Source: Pisolithus tinctorius (Eukaryota > Basidiomycota > Agaricomycetes > Boletales > Pisolithaceae). Taken from it: DNA of 64,000 bases. Location: positions 620,001-684,000 of the forward strand of contig JANFAH010000034.1 in assembly GCA_024663395.1 (NCBI GenBank). The letters are read 5' to 3'. Shown piece by piece: positions 31,407-42,654 of this stretch (its first letter is position 1; each line of letters opens with the position of its first letter). The notes under the pieces were generated by a model. That model saw only the letters and a program-made list of their open reading frames with translations, made no database searches and was not told the origin of the DNA. The position numbers were made by a program, and so were the translations under genes.

Positions 31407-32636
31407 ATCAATGCAGAGATTGCAATACCAGTTTGCTGGCCATTTGGCCACAGTTGGCAGTTGTACTAGGTGCTGAACAGCAGTATGGATGAGGTAGCCC
31501 ATGTCCATGACTGAATGCTGGGCCAGGTATTGAGGTTGTGCTGCAAACTGCTGAAGGCCTATCACAGTGAATGGGTTGTAGAAGTCATCCAAATCAGTGA
31601 TTTGACAGAGGGATCTCTCTGCTTCCTCATGAAGGTCCATCCATTGTAGTACCACATAGTCAAAATCCATTGCTGCCCATGCCATTGCATCTGCAACTGC
31701 TGGATCAAACCAGTCATTTGGGTGGAAAGGGAAATGATACCAGACAGGACAACAGGTGAGCCTAAGCTGATGAATGGCCCAATATACTGCATGGGAGTCA
31801 AGTGAGGATAGGAACATTGTCTGGGGTGCTTACTGGCATGATCAGCTCCTGGTTGTATGAAACTATGCACCTCCATTTCCCACTTCTCCTCATCAGACAG
31901 GTCATGGCCTGTACTGTGTTGAGCAGCTGAATTAATTGCATTCCATGAAATGAAACTCACCCATCCAGGTGGAATATAGGTGCATAAATTTCTGTTGCAG
32001 TCAGTGCCATTCTGCATGGAATAAAACATCTGGCTGATCTTCAACATTTGGCAACTGGGGATTGTTGATGTCTTCAGCCAAGAATTGGGCATCTATACTA
32101 TCAATGAGAATTACTGATGGGGTTGAATGGGCCAATGAACACTTACTGTTGGATGGGGGTTGTGGGGGTAGTTCTAAAGATGTGTCCATGTCCATCACTG
32201 TATTTGTCAGATGGCAATCCCAACATGAATAAAATCAACTTGACATATGGGTATCATTCCAATCTGGTGATGTGACTGAATGGTGGGAGTCAGATTCTTG
32301 CAAGGAGGGAGGTGGAGGTGGGATCTGATCATTTATCATCCCTGGGTCATCTGAGGGTGGAGGTGGAAGTGGGATGAGGGCATTGTTGGTCTCATCTTCA
32401 TCAGACTGTGGTGGGGGGGTTTGCTCCTTGCTATCATTGCTTTCTTCACTAGGTTGCAGTGGTGGTACCTCCTTGGCTACATCCTCAAGATCATCAGGAG
32501 GTGGCAGGGGTGGCAGAATGTCATTGTCAGGAGGCAGCAGGGAGGGGGGGTGCAATTGGATCAACCATTGATGCAGAAACCTCAGAAAGCCATGGTGGAG
32601 GTGGAAGGTATGCTGGCATCTGGCTATGTCCACCAT
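31402..32636 (-). pseudogene. 5' part of a spliced minus-strand gene, unknown function, split by copia
   Basis: Coding runs down from about 32636. The N-terminus is low-complexity and Pro/Asp/Ser-rich. Three small introns with good borders follow: 32093-32146 (GTAAGT...TAG), 31909-31960 (GTGAGT...CAG) and 31787-31833 (GTAAGC...CAG). Removing them keeps the conserved-looking part in phase (VWYHFPFHPNDWFDPAVADA, then DFDYVVLQWMDLHEEAERSL). A stop at 32235 interrupts the N-terminal part. The next exon meets the copia insertion at 31406 and continues at 26544. No domain is recognised. CpG depletion suggests a methylated, repeated gene family. Confidence 0.5.
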
Positions 32637-33592
32637 GGCTTGTCAACTGTCAGATGGTTCCCACCTTTTGACCCCTCCTTGAGGGGCCTGCAGATTGTGG
32701 AGGGTCCTCCCCCCTGGCTTTGATTTGCCAAATATGAACTACAAATGATTAATGGAATTGTAGTATGAAATCAAATGAACCCAACCTCCAGGATTGAAGC
32801 ATACTCCATGGGGAATTTGGTCTGCCATAGTGAATGGATGCTAAACAATTTCACTTGTTGGAAGCCATTGCTGCTCCAAATATCAATGTTCAACACCCAA
32901 CCATGGGAACATCTGCCATGAGGTGGGAGTTGCAAATGTCATGTTTCTGTGCCCAGTAAGAAAGATAAATGCTGGATGCCTGGCATATAATCCAGTAGAG
33001 ATGCCAACAACTACATGGAAATGGCATGGGTGCCCACAAATGCATGTGTGAGTCAAAATGAAATGATTGGGGCCCTGTGTAACAGGGGGTGGGGGATGCC
33101 CCCTGACATGACCATTGCAGCCTGAACTGAATCAATGATTTCATTGCCTCTATAATATTATATGTACATGCAGATCAAAACTCCATCCAAGATCATTGCA
33201 TCCTTGCCCTCTTTCCCAGAGAAACACCTGGATCTGCCAATGTATGCTTCTGCGATTGCTTGGATGGGGATGAAGTGACATCTGCATCTGGCCTGGCAGG
33301 GGCCTGACAGACCTGAGGGGATTTCCAGATGCCCTCCATCATTCCATCTCCACCACTCACTGCCAATTGCCTGTTTCCTGATTGGGAATCCATACCCTTG
33401 CCATTTTGTAAAGGAATTCAATGGCCCTTACTGGCAGTTGCAGAATGATGTTGGGCTACATCCTGTTTAGCAGGTCCAGGGTTGATGTGTGCTTGGCCTC
33501 CTTGCTTCAAGGAAGGCTTCAGCCTTACCTCTGGGTGCTTGTTGCCATGTCCATCTGGATTTGGAGGTGCATCCTGGGCAATTGGAACACTT
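32637..33592. other. CpG-poor stretch without a recognisable gene
   Basis: Short open stretches occur on both strands (for example minus 33158-33421), but none has a recognised domain, conserved splice sites or a repeat partner in the window. Confidence 0.4.
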
Positions 33593-34316
33593 TGTCAGGT
33601 CCAGGCCTACTCTGACCAACTCTGATGCTAGACAGGGTCTGGGGAGAGGTTCAGAAGCAAGTCCAACAGAAAGGACTGAACTCCAACTGGCAGAGTGTTG
33701 GCAGAAACAAAGTCCACCAAAGTAAAGGTGGGGCAGAGTGAGGGCATCAGGTTTAGCTTATGTACTACCCCCTTGCACAATCTCAGCCCTCATATTTCAG
33801 AGGGAGAGTATAGATGGATAGTCAGAGGTAACTCTGACAGGCAGAAGACAGAGGCAGAGGGAGTAGGAACTAAGTTGATATTCATACTAAAGAACATCAG
33901 AGTACAATACATACTTTTATACTACCATGGAGGTACAGTAACCAGAATTGGAACTGACATATGGAGACTCATAAATTTTCAAGTAAAACTTCCTAGATGA
34001 TGAATGAAGGGTAGATGGAGGACATATGAATGGGTAACATAGAACATCCAAAAAAGGAACAGTCCAGGCACTGGACCATGTGGTGCATGTGCTGCAGAGT
34101 ACCTGACTGCACACTGTCAGGGAGAAGTCCAAGGGGTAGTCACATGACTCCTCAGAGAATGGTCTGCACAGTCCAGTAGGAGAGTCTGACAGCAGTCAGA
34201 GTGGAGATGACTCATAAATGTCAGGGGGCAGGTGGAGTTGGTGCAGAGTGAGTGAATGACTGGCAGAAAGGGGTGCAGAGTGAGTGAGGGCCTAGGATGA
34301 ATGCATGGTCATGACA
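33593..34316 (-). repeat. 3' LTR of a decayed chromodomain-type Ty3 element
   Basis: TGTCAGG...CATGACA ends, 724 bp. A related, shorter copy occurs in both palindrome arms (36983-37643 and 38852-39512). The plus strand reads TATCCCCCCCTTA just beyond 34316, i.e. a purine tract on the minus strand, so this is the 3' LTR of a minus-strand element whose pol end is at 35937-36379. Confidence 0.75.
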
Positions 34317-34331
34317 GTATCCCCCCCTTAG
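34317..34331 (-). other. polypurine tract of the decayed Ty3 element
   Basis: The minus strand reads TAAGGGGGGGATAC directly before the LTR. Confidence 0.65.
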
Positions 34332-34511
34332 GGCCTGAACCCCTGAAGGCTGCATGTACAGGACAAAATCAACATGAGTTGATCATTTGAAATTGTTTTG
34401 ATGCCTCAAGGACAATGGTTTAGCTGTGGCAGAGCTCTGTTGGAGTTCAAAGTACCACTTAAAAACACATGTCAGGGTCCTGAACCTTTGTATCCCATCC
34501 CCCCATCATCA

Positions 34512-35824
34512 TGTCCTCTCAGCACCAGACCAAAACCCTGCAACCCACCCCTGGTCACTCTTGTGACTACTCCCAGGTCGCTGACAACAACCTAGTTGAC
34601 CTTACAGATGACTTGATGGACACAGAATGTGAGAAGACAGCAGAGAAGGCACATCAGCAAGAAGAGGCAGAGAAGAAGGAGTGAGAGTGTGAGGCAGAGT
34701 GCAAGGCCAAATGAGAGGAGGCCAAGCAGTGAAAGGTGGGAGAGGCATGACTGGAGGCAGAGTGGAGGCAGAGAGAGGAGGAGGAAGTGCAGAGGAAGAA
34801 GGTGGCAGAGGAAGAGGCAGAGGGGCAAAGGCAGAAAGTGGCAGTGGAGGAGGCCAAGAGGCAGAGGCAGAGGGCCTCTGAGGAGAGGGCTCAGGCCAGG
34901 CAGGACAAGGCTGTGCAGAGGTGAGTGGCAGAACACTGTGAGTCAGGTGGAGCTGACTTGCAATTTTATTTTCTTAGACTATGTGGCACAGTGTACAACA
35001 TCAACACCACCCAGAGGGTCCCTGGGACCTTTGTGGTGGTCACCATGACCAGGTGGCCCCCCTGCACTCACTGTGTAGCAAGCCTGACAGCAGGGCAGTG
35101 CAAACTAGGACAAGGCAAGACCAGGGCCTGCATGCCCTGCCACAAGAAAAAGAAGGTATGTAGCTGGGCAAGGGAGGACACAGTGGTGGGACCATTGTAG
35201 AAGAGAGCAGGGACAGGAAGCTCCCAAGGGGAGAAGAAGAAGAGGCCATGAGGGAAGGGGAAGGAGAGAGCAACAGAGATGGAAGAGGTGGATGACAAGT
35301 GGGAGGCAGGCAGAGAGGAAGATGAACCAGTGACCCCACTCAAGGGTCCTTCAGGTGTGGGAGTACACATGCAGTGGGCAGAGTGGGAGCAGGAGCATCA
35401 GTTGCAGGCCATGGAGAGGCAGGCTGAAGCACATGAGATTGCTGTGCTGGCCTTTGAGAGGATGGCAGAGGCAGTGGAGTGGATGGCAGAGGCTGCAGAG
35501 TGGACAGCTGATGAGTGGGTGCTGTACCATGCCTGGGCAGAGTGGGTGGAGATGAGGAGGAGGGAGGATGCACACAAGGCCAGGATGGCTGAGTTTGAGC
35601 ATGCAGGAGGAGGATGGAGGAGGCCACAGTCAGAGGTGGCAGAGGAAAAGCCCAAGGAGGTGGATGAAGGTGCAGAGGGGGATAATGAGGAAGAAGTTGA
35701 AGGAGAGCAGGAAGGCAGTGAAGAACAGGAGGGTGGTGGAGAACAAGCAATGGAAGAGTTGGGTAGTTTTCTTTTTTTCTTTCTTCTTTTGTTTTTAGTT
35801 TGTATAATTTTTGTACTACTATGA
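34512..35824 (+). pseudogene. Cys-cluster, coiled-coil gene antisense to the Ty3 element
   Basis: Starts at ATG 34512 (MSSQHQTKTLQPTPGH). A Glu/Lys/Arg-rich coiled-coil stretch follows with four TGA codons where Arg fits. An intron lies at 34921-34977 (GTGAGT...TTCTTAG); splicing keeps the phase into RLCGTVYNINTTQRVPGTF. The Cys motif CTHC...C...CMPCHKKKKVC has the pattern CX2CX8CX9CX2CX6C, possibly zinc-binding. Two more stops (near 35198 and 35247) precede an open part 35279-35824 with repeated Glu-Trp segments (AVEWMAEAAEWTADEWVLY) and an acidic end. It lies between the chromodomain and the 3' LTR of the retroelement, on the other strand. A related motif occurs at 42655-44470. Function unknown. 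Confidence 0.55.
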
Positions 35825-35936
35825 AATGGACTTGTGATTTTATTTGTGGTTCTGAGAAGTAAGGTAGATGAGTGGAGGAAATTCTAAAGTACTTAAGGTA
35901 GTTTGGTAAGGGGTGGAGTTGGCCCATGGAGGAAGG

Positions 35937-36379
35937 TTATGTGGGTGGAGTATCATGGCAGAGGTTGATACAGCCAGGTTTGTGCAGATAACATTCATGG
36001 AAAGTGGAGACTGTGTCAGAAGTGTGATCTAGCTCAGTTGCAAGCAACCAAGAGGTTTCTTCGTCAGTGTTCTCATAACTAGCCCAGCAGACCGGATACA
36101 AGAGTTGACAGTGGTGGCAACAGCAGTCCACCTTAGAGTCAAGTATCTCCAACACTTCATACTCAAGGTCACCATCAACATCCACTGGCAGAGGTGGAGG
36201 TTGTTGTCAGTTTGGGAAAGGGTTAGCCACTGCAGCTTCCAGTTGTGAGACATGGAAGACTGGATGTACCAAGTGCATAGAGTCAGGGAGCTTAAGGGTG
36301 ACAGAGTGCATACCTGGCCTGGCCAAGATGGTGAATGGACCTAAGTACTTTTCAGAGAGTTTTTCTGAAGGGTGAGTGG
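35937..36379 (-). pseudogene. pol: integrase C-terminus and chromodomain of a Ty3 chromovirus (fragment)
   Basis: The minus strand below 36379 encodes the integrase tail (SEKYLGPFTILARPG, then HPVFHVSQLE), one TGA, and a chromodomain (DLEYEVLEILDSKVD ... VCWASYENTDEETSW ... FHECYLHKPG). Chromodomains steer these elements to marked chromatin. The rest of pol is missing: the palindrome starts at 36380, and the sequence beyond it at 40132 does not continue pol. Confidence 0.82.
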
Positions 36380-36611
36380 CACTTCAGTCAACCCCCCTCA
36401 GAGACCTATTAGGTCTGGAGATTTTGATATAAGTATTAACCTAATAGGTGTCATTTTGTTGGGAATTCCCAACTTTTGGGGATTCTCCACCACCATTCCT
36501 GGAGATTCTCCAAGGCAGCAATTTAATATGGTTGGAGAAAATGTTTTCTCTGTAATATATATATATATATATTATACATCAAATGAAAGGGTAGCTGGGG
36601 TCCAAATTGGA

Positions 36612-36825
36612 CTTTCTCCAGGCTAAACAGAGCCCCTTTCCAGGTTGATCCTGGGCTTTCCCCAGGCTAAATAGACCTGCTTTCCAGGTTGATCCTGGGC
36701 TTTCCCCAGGGTAAATAGACCTGCTTTCCAGGTTGATCCTGGGATTTGCCCAGGCTAAATAGACCTCCTTTCCAGGTGAACCTGGGTTTTCCCCAGGCTA
36801 AATAGACCCACTTTACCAGGCCATG
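36612..36825 (+). repeat. minisatellite, about five 45-bp units (left arm)
   Basis: Units of the form CTTTCCAGGTTGATCCTGGG followed by CTTTCCCCAGGCTAAATAG. A mirrored copy occupies about 39672-39890. Confidence 0.8.
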
Positions 36826-36982
36826 TCCTGGTGGGGATTCTCCATGCACCAGGAAAACAGTGGTTGTTCTAACTGTTCTAATCACAACTTATCTCAGAAA
36901 GGTAGATGTATAAGTGGAATGGATGCCAAGGAACATATAGAGCAAGTGAATTAAGCAAGACACATATGGTTCTATAGAGCAC

Positions 36983-37643
36983 TGTCAAGTCTGAGCCTAC
37001 TCCAACCAACTCTGATGCTTAACCAGGCCTGGAGAGAGGTGTGGAAGCAAGTCTGACACAGATGAATGGAACTCTGACTAGTGGAGGAATGGCAGGGACA
37101 AAGTCAGCTGAGGCAGAAATGGAGCAGAGTGATGGTGTCAGGTTTAGCTTGTGCACTACCCCCTTGCATGATGTCAGCCCTCATATTTCAGAGGAAGAGA
37201 CCAGACAGATGATTGGAGATAACTCTGACAGGCAGAAGATGGAGAGAGATGGAATAGGAACTTTGGTGATATTCATACTGAAGAACAGTGGAGTACTGTA
37301 CATGCTTTTATGCTGCTATGGAGGTGCAGTAACTGGAATCAGGACTGACATATGGAGACTCATAAGTTTTCAAGTAACAACTTTCTGGATGATAAATGAA
37401 GGGAAGATGGAGAACATATGACAGGTAACACAGAACAAGCCAAAAAGGAAACAGTCCAGGTGATGGACCATGTGGTGCACAAGGATGGTCTGCATGGTCT
37501 GATGAGAGACTGGTACAAGTCCAACGGAAGGCAGAGTGGAGGAGACTCATAAATGGTAGAGTGCAGGCAGAGTTGGTGCAGAGACTGTGAATGAGCAGTG
37601 GAGTAGGGTGTGGAGTGAGTAGGGACTTAGAGGAGCTGTGACA
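36983..37643 (-). repeat. solo LTR in the left palindrome arm
   Basis: TGTCAAG...TGTGACA, 661 bp, clearly related to the LTR at 33593-34316 with shared blocks such as CAGCCCTCATATTTCAGAGG. Flanks AGCAC and AGTAC could be a 5-bp duplication with one C-to-T change. The mirrored copy is at 38852-39512. Confidence 0.7.
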
Positions 37644-38851
37644 AGTACTATGAATCAAGAGTTACAGTAATATAGTGGCATGAAGATATCAATAAGTCAC
37701 TTACAGACCATATTAGGACCACATAAAAAAAAGTGTGTCAGTAAGACAGCATGAATTAGATGATGTTAGACAATGAACACTAAAGTGCTGCAAATATCAA
37801 GACATCATTAGATGCAGTGTAGACTATTAGACCACTTAGAAAAAGTTTTGTTTTCCTGATGCAGCCCACTGGGGATTCTCCATGGCCTGCTGTGGATTCT
37901 CCATGGCTCCTGGGGATTCTCCAATCCTAATTGACATTGAGGTCCAGTGACATTTTGTGTATACACATGTGTTTTTCTTAGTATTCTGTGTTTTTCTCAT
38001 GCAACTTTCCATGATAAGCATACTGTCACGATTGCACAATCAGGGGCTACAACTTTCATTATGACCATATCACTCCATTGTCATTCCCTGTGGTATTAAT
38101 GCAGTATTACTACAAGTAGCAGTTGTCATTAGTGTTGTGTAGTGTAGACTATGCTGCATTTTTGTGTGGCAGAAATGTGAATGGGCAGATCTGGCCAACA
38201 ACTCTACTAGTGATTTATAGCTTTTTTATGATCATTACAAAGTGTAGCATTGGACCATTTCGCATTTCATGTGACCTCAGGTTGTGGTGCTGATGTCATG
38301 TGACAATATATCATGTGACAGAGATGGTGTCACACTCAGGACACCTTCGGGCCACATGACCATTATTGACAACTGCTACTTGTAGTAATACTGCATTAAT
38401 ACCACAGGGAATGACAATGGAGTGATATGGTCATAATGAAAGTTGTAGCCCCTGATTGTGCAATCGTGACAGTATGCTTATCATGGAAAGTTGCATGAGA
38501 AAAACACAGAATACTAAGAAAAACACATGTGTATACACAAAATGTCACTGGACCTCAATGTCAATTAGGATTGGAGAATCCCCAGGAGCCATGGAGAATC
38601 CACAGCAGGCCATGGAGAATCCCCAGTGGGCTGCATCAGGAAAACAAAACTTTTTCTAAGTGGTCTAATAGTCTACACTGCATCTAATGATGTCTTGATA
38701 TTTGCAGCACTTTAGTGTTCATTGTCTAACATCATCTAATTCATGCTGTCTTACTGACACACTTTTTTTTATGTGGTCCTAATGTGGTCTGTAAGTGACT
38801 TATTGATATCTTCATGCCACTATATTACTGTAACTCTTGATTCATAGTACT

Positions 38852-39512
38852 TGTCACAGCTCCTCTAAGTCCCTACTCACTCCACACCCTACTCCACTGC
38901 TCATTCACAGTCTCTGCACCAACTCTGCCTGCACTCTACCATTTATGAGTCTCCTCCACTCTGCCTTCCGTTGGACTTGTACCAGTCTCTCATCAGACCA
39001 TGCAGACCATCCTTGTGCACCACATGGTCCATCACCTGGACTGTTTCCTTTTTGGCTTGTTCTGTGTTACCTGTCATATGTTCTCCATCTTCCCTTCATT
39101 TATCATCCAGAAAGTTGTTACTTGAAAACTTATGAGTCTCCATATGTCAGTCCTGATTCCAGTTACTGCACCTCCATAGCAGCATAAAAGCATGTACAGT
39201 ACTCCACTGTTCTTCAGTATGAATATCACCAAAGTTCCTATTCCATCTCTCTCCATCTTCTGCCTGTCAGAGTTATCTCCAATCATCTGTCTGGTCTCTT
39301 CCTCTGAAATATGAGGGCTGACATCATGCAAGGGGGTAGTGCACAAGCTAAACCTGACACCATCACTCTGCTCCATTTCTGCCTCAGCTGACTTTGTCCC
39401 TGCCATTCCTCCACTAGTCAGAGTTCCATTCATCTGTGTCAGACTTGCTTCCACACCTCTCTCCAGGCCTGGTTAAGCATCAGAGTTGGTTGGAGTAGGC
39501 TCAGACTTGACA
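38852..39512 (+). repeat. solo LTR in the right palindrome arm
   Basis: Inverted copy of 36983-37643. It implies that the LTR was present before the arm was duplicated or converted. Confidence 0.7.
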
Positions 39513-40216
39513 GTGCTCTATAGAACCATATGTGTCTTGCTTAATTCACTTGCTCTATATGTTCCTTGGCATCCATTCCACTTATACATCTACCTTTCTG
39601 AGATAAGTTGTGATTAGAACAGTTAGAACAACCACTGTTTTCCTGGTGCATGGAGAATCCCCACCAGGACATGGCCTGGTAAAGTGGGTCTATTTAGCCT
39701 GGGGAAAACCCAGGTTCACCTGGAAAGGAGGTCTATTTAGCCTGGGCAAATCCCAGGATCAACCTGGAAAGCAGGTCTATTTACCCTGGGGAAAGCCCAG
39801 GATCAACCTGGAAAGCAGGTCTATTTAGCCTGGGGAAAGCCCAGGATCAACCTGGAAAGGGGCTCTGTTTAGCCTGGAGAAAGTCCAATTTGGACCCCAG
39901 CTACCCTTTCATTTGATGTATAATATATATATATTACAGAGAAAACATTTTCTCCAACCATATTAAATTGCTGCCCTGGAGAATCTCCAGCTAGGGAATG
40001 GAGAATCTCCAGGAATGGTGGTGGAGAATCCCCAAAAGTTGGGAATTCCCAACAAAATGACACTCATTAGGTTAATACTTATATCAAAATCTCCAGACCT
40101 AATAGGTCTCTGAGGGGGGTTGACTGAAGTGGCACACCATACATCCCAAACATATTGGACATGTGGGCACCAAAGTTGAAGGATATCATGCAGACATTTG
40201 TGACATTTCACTATCA

Positions 40217-41140
40217 TATGTATAACAATAGGAGAAATACTGTTCATTGACATGCATTACAGGGAAGGCCTGTGGGAATTCACAGGTGACTGTTCCATGG
40301 AGCACAATAACAACCACCACTGTGCTTTATATTGCACCACAATTTCTGCCACCTGACATTCTCTTCAAGGAGCCGAGCTGACTTACCCAAGACAAGTTGA
40401 CAACAATCTTGGAATGGTGGCAAGAGCAAAAAGAGCAGCATCCCAACAATATATTCAGCTTCAAGAAGTGGAGAGATGCTGGAGGGTCCCTCTGAATGCT
40501 GGTGGCAGAGGCTGACAGCAGTGGAGCAAGGATGGGTGTGAAGCAGGATTTGGATGGGACCCCAGACCACTCAGAAGGCAAAAGGACAATGGATAGAATG
40601 ATGTGGGGTAGGAGGAAGCAGCAACAGCAAACAGGTATGAAGGAATGCATCTGGAACTTAAATGTCTGGCAATATTATCTAATGGGGGACAAAGTTGTAG
40701 GGTCTGATTCTGACAATGAGTCCAATCTCTATCAAATACCACCAATATTGCCATCAAACAGAAATGATGGTACAGGCACAAGCATGGTGGATGAAGATGC
40801 CACAGAGGCAGTAGCATTGCCAGACTCCCAGTGGTGGATTGCTGGATGCCAAGTGGCTGAGGGCAACACCTGCTGGCCAATTGGTAAGCCAGTGGGATCA
40901 CAACAGTGGAATATTGTTAACATTAATGGCAGACATTTTCAGCCATTGGCAAGGAACCACCAAATGCCTGGTGGCAGGTTGTGGGCTGCACCACAAGCAC
41001 TGTGCAACCTATGCCAGAAGGCCACTGCACTGATTCACCTGATTCTCTCCAGCCAGCAGATCCTTTGGCAGTGCCAACAACTATCAAGAGAGCCCATAAA
41101 CAGGAAGATTCAAAGTGCAAGTTGCCCATTCCATCAATGA
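40217..41140 (+). pseudogene. decayed plus-strand gene, unknown family
   Basis: One phase is open from about 40290 to 41140 apart from TGA codons near 40374 and 40493, both at positions where Arg is plausible. Features: PPDILFKEPS, then LTTILEWWQEQKEQHP and FSFKKWRDAGGSL before the second stop, and an acidic Ser/Asp stretch around VGSDSDNESNLYQIPP. I recognise no domain. CpG depletion and the TGA pattern match neighbouring transposable elements. Confidence 0.45.
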
Positions 41141-41398
41141 GTCAGTACTTGTGCCATGGTCACTGAATTGTTGATTCAATTCATCTCTCAATTCTAGTAC
41201 CCACACACTGGACCAGCATAAACAATGCAAGTGGTATGTGGCAATCAAAAAGGGTGCAGAAGGCACCAAAGCAGCCCAATGATGATGTTCCTACTCCTAG
41301 TCCCTCCAAGAAACATAGGTGATGTTAGCATTTGTATTTTACATGGCCATGGAATGTGATACTACATTTTGACAACCATTAGCTACAATTACAATGAA

Positions 41399-42308
41399 TC
41401 CTCATCCAGTTCCAATTCATCCTCACCATCCCAATTGTGGGTCATCAAATCTTGTATATATTGCTGAGTCCTTGCCAGCTGCTCTCTCCTTGCAAGCAAC
41501 AGGTGAAACCAGATGCTTGATTCCACCAACATATTGCTGTAGTGGTTGTAGGCCACAATGATTGGCCCATTGGTGGTGGTGTTAAGATGGGGTGGGTGTT
41601 CATCAACTGGTCCTGAGAGAAGAACCACAAGCCACTGTGCTTTCTTCACTGCCAGATGATTGATATATATGTGAGGGATATCATAAAACAACTTACATGT
41701 TGTAATTGGCCCTTTGTCATGAATTCCTTGTATACCCAAGTCACTGGTGAAATGTTGCAGTGCCAAAAAGTGAGCTAATACACTTAATACTGGTGGCATC
41801 AAGAGATGACATGGTGCTCACCAGCAGTGGCATCAGTGGCTGTAGGCTGTGGAGATGGTTGCCATGATGTAGCTGGGATGGGCTGTGGCTCAGTGGTTGC
41901 CACATCATCTAACTGCTCATCCATACATGCATGCTCCAGGGGAGATGGTGCAGTCTGTGGAATTTGTCCAGATGGCAGCAATGATCTAGGTGGGGGTGAG
42001 ACTGCCAGGGAAGATGTTGGCAAATCCCAGCTGGGGGCAATGGTGACCAAGGATGGCATGGAATGACTTGCTTGTCATGCCTCCCATTGTTGATCAGCAG
42101 CAGATGGCTGCACCTCCAGTGAAAGTGGTGGGGAGTCCCATGGTGGTGCAAGCATGCTGAGTGATGGCTGGGAAGGGCCAGCATTTGGTGGCATGGAGGA
42201 CAATGGCAATCCTAGCTGATGGCCCCAAGCTGTGGCATTCATGGCTGCTCTGAATGGTAGAAATTCAGGTTCATCTATGGCCATATCTGTATTGTCAGCA
42301 CCTGGCAA
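41399..42308 (-). pseudogene. decayed minus-strand gene, unknown function
   Basis: The upper part (42308-41799) is one phase with a single TGA at 42075, Pro/Ser-rich (MPGADNTDMAIDEPEFLPF). The lower part (41802-41399) is in another phase and may be a separate exon (HLAVKKAQWLVVLLSGPVDE, ending in an acidic GEDELELDEDS tail). The phase change could be an intron or an indel. No domain recognised. Confidence 0.4.
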
Positions 42309-42654
42309 TACCCAAGGTTTCTTACATGGGGAGATGACTGGTGAAGGTTATTGACAGTTGTATGTTATAACAACTACTTACATCGAGTGTCTGGATTGCC
42401 TGGCCTCCACCTCCACCTTACTAACTTTTGCTCCATGATATTCAGCAATTTGTAGAATGTTGATAAGTTGAGTGAAATACTGTTGAATTGTGTTACAATG
42501 TTAGATTTGGCTATTTGGGCTTGTTTGTCTACCAGCCAGTGTTGATGCTGGCACAATGGTTCATGAAAATATAAAATGCAGCTGCACTGCTGATGCAATT
42601 GTCAACTATCACTTGACTGCATGCCTCTTGCACCAGTACCCCACTTCCACAAAA

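Larger units (their letters stand above)
36380..40131. repeat. 3.75-kb near-perfect palindrome (1.75-kb arms, 238-bp spacer)
   Basis: Left arm 36380-38128 and right arm 38367-40131 are inverted copies. They differ by a shorter AT run, a 22-bp extra segment around 39980-40003 in the right arm, and a few bases. Outer ends read CACTTCAGTCAACC. Each arm contains a 45-bp minisatellite, a solo LTR, and several GGATTCTCC motifs near both ends. No transposase is encoded. It may be a foldback-type DNA element or an inverted duplication. Confidence 0.88.

Noticed and set aside
37041..37421. 126-codon frame, duplicated inverted at 39074-39454
   Set aside because: It lies within the solo LTR of the palindrome arms and is open only by chance. 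Its related LTR at 33593 keeps just part of it.
38456..38659. 67-codon frame in the palindrome arms
   Set aside because: It consists largely of the GGATTCTCC motif repeats read through, and exists twice only because of the palindrome.
40132..40260. Right flank of the palindrome as continuation of the chromovirus integrase
   Set aside because: The minus-strand translation beyond 40132 does not resemble integrase, so the palindrome did not simply insert into pol.
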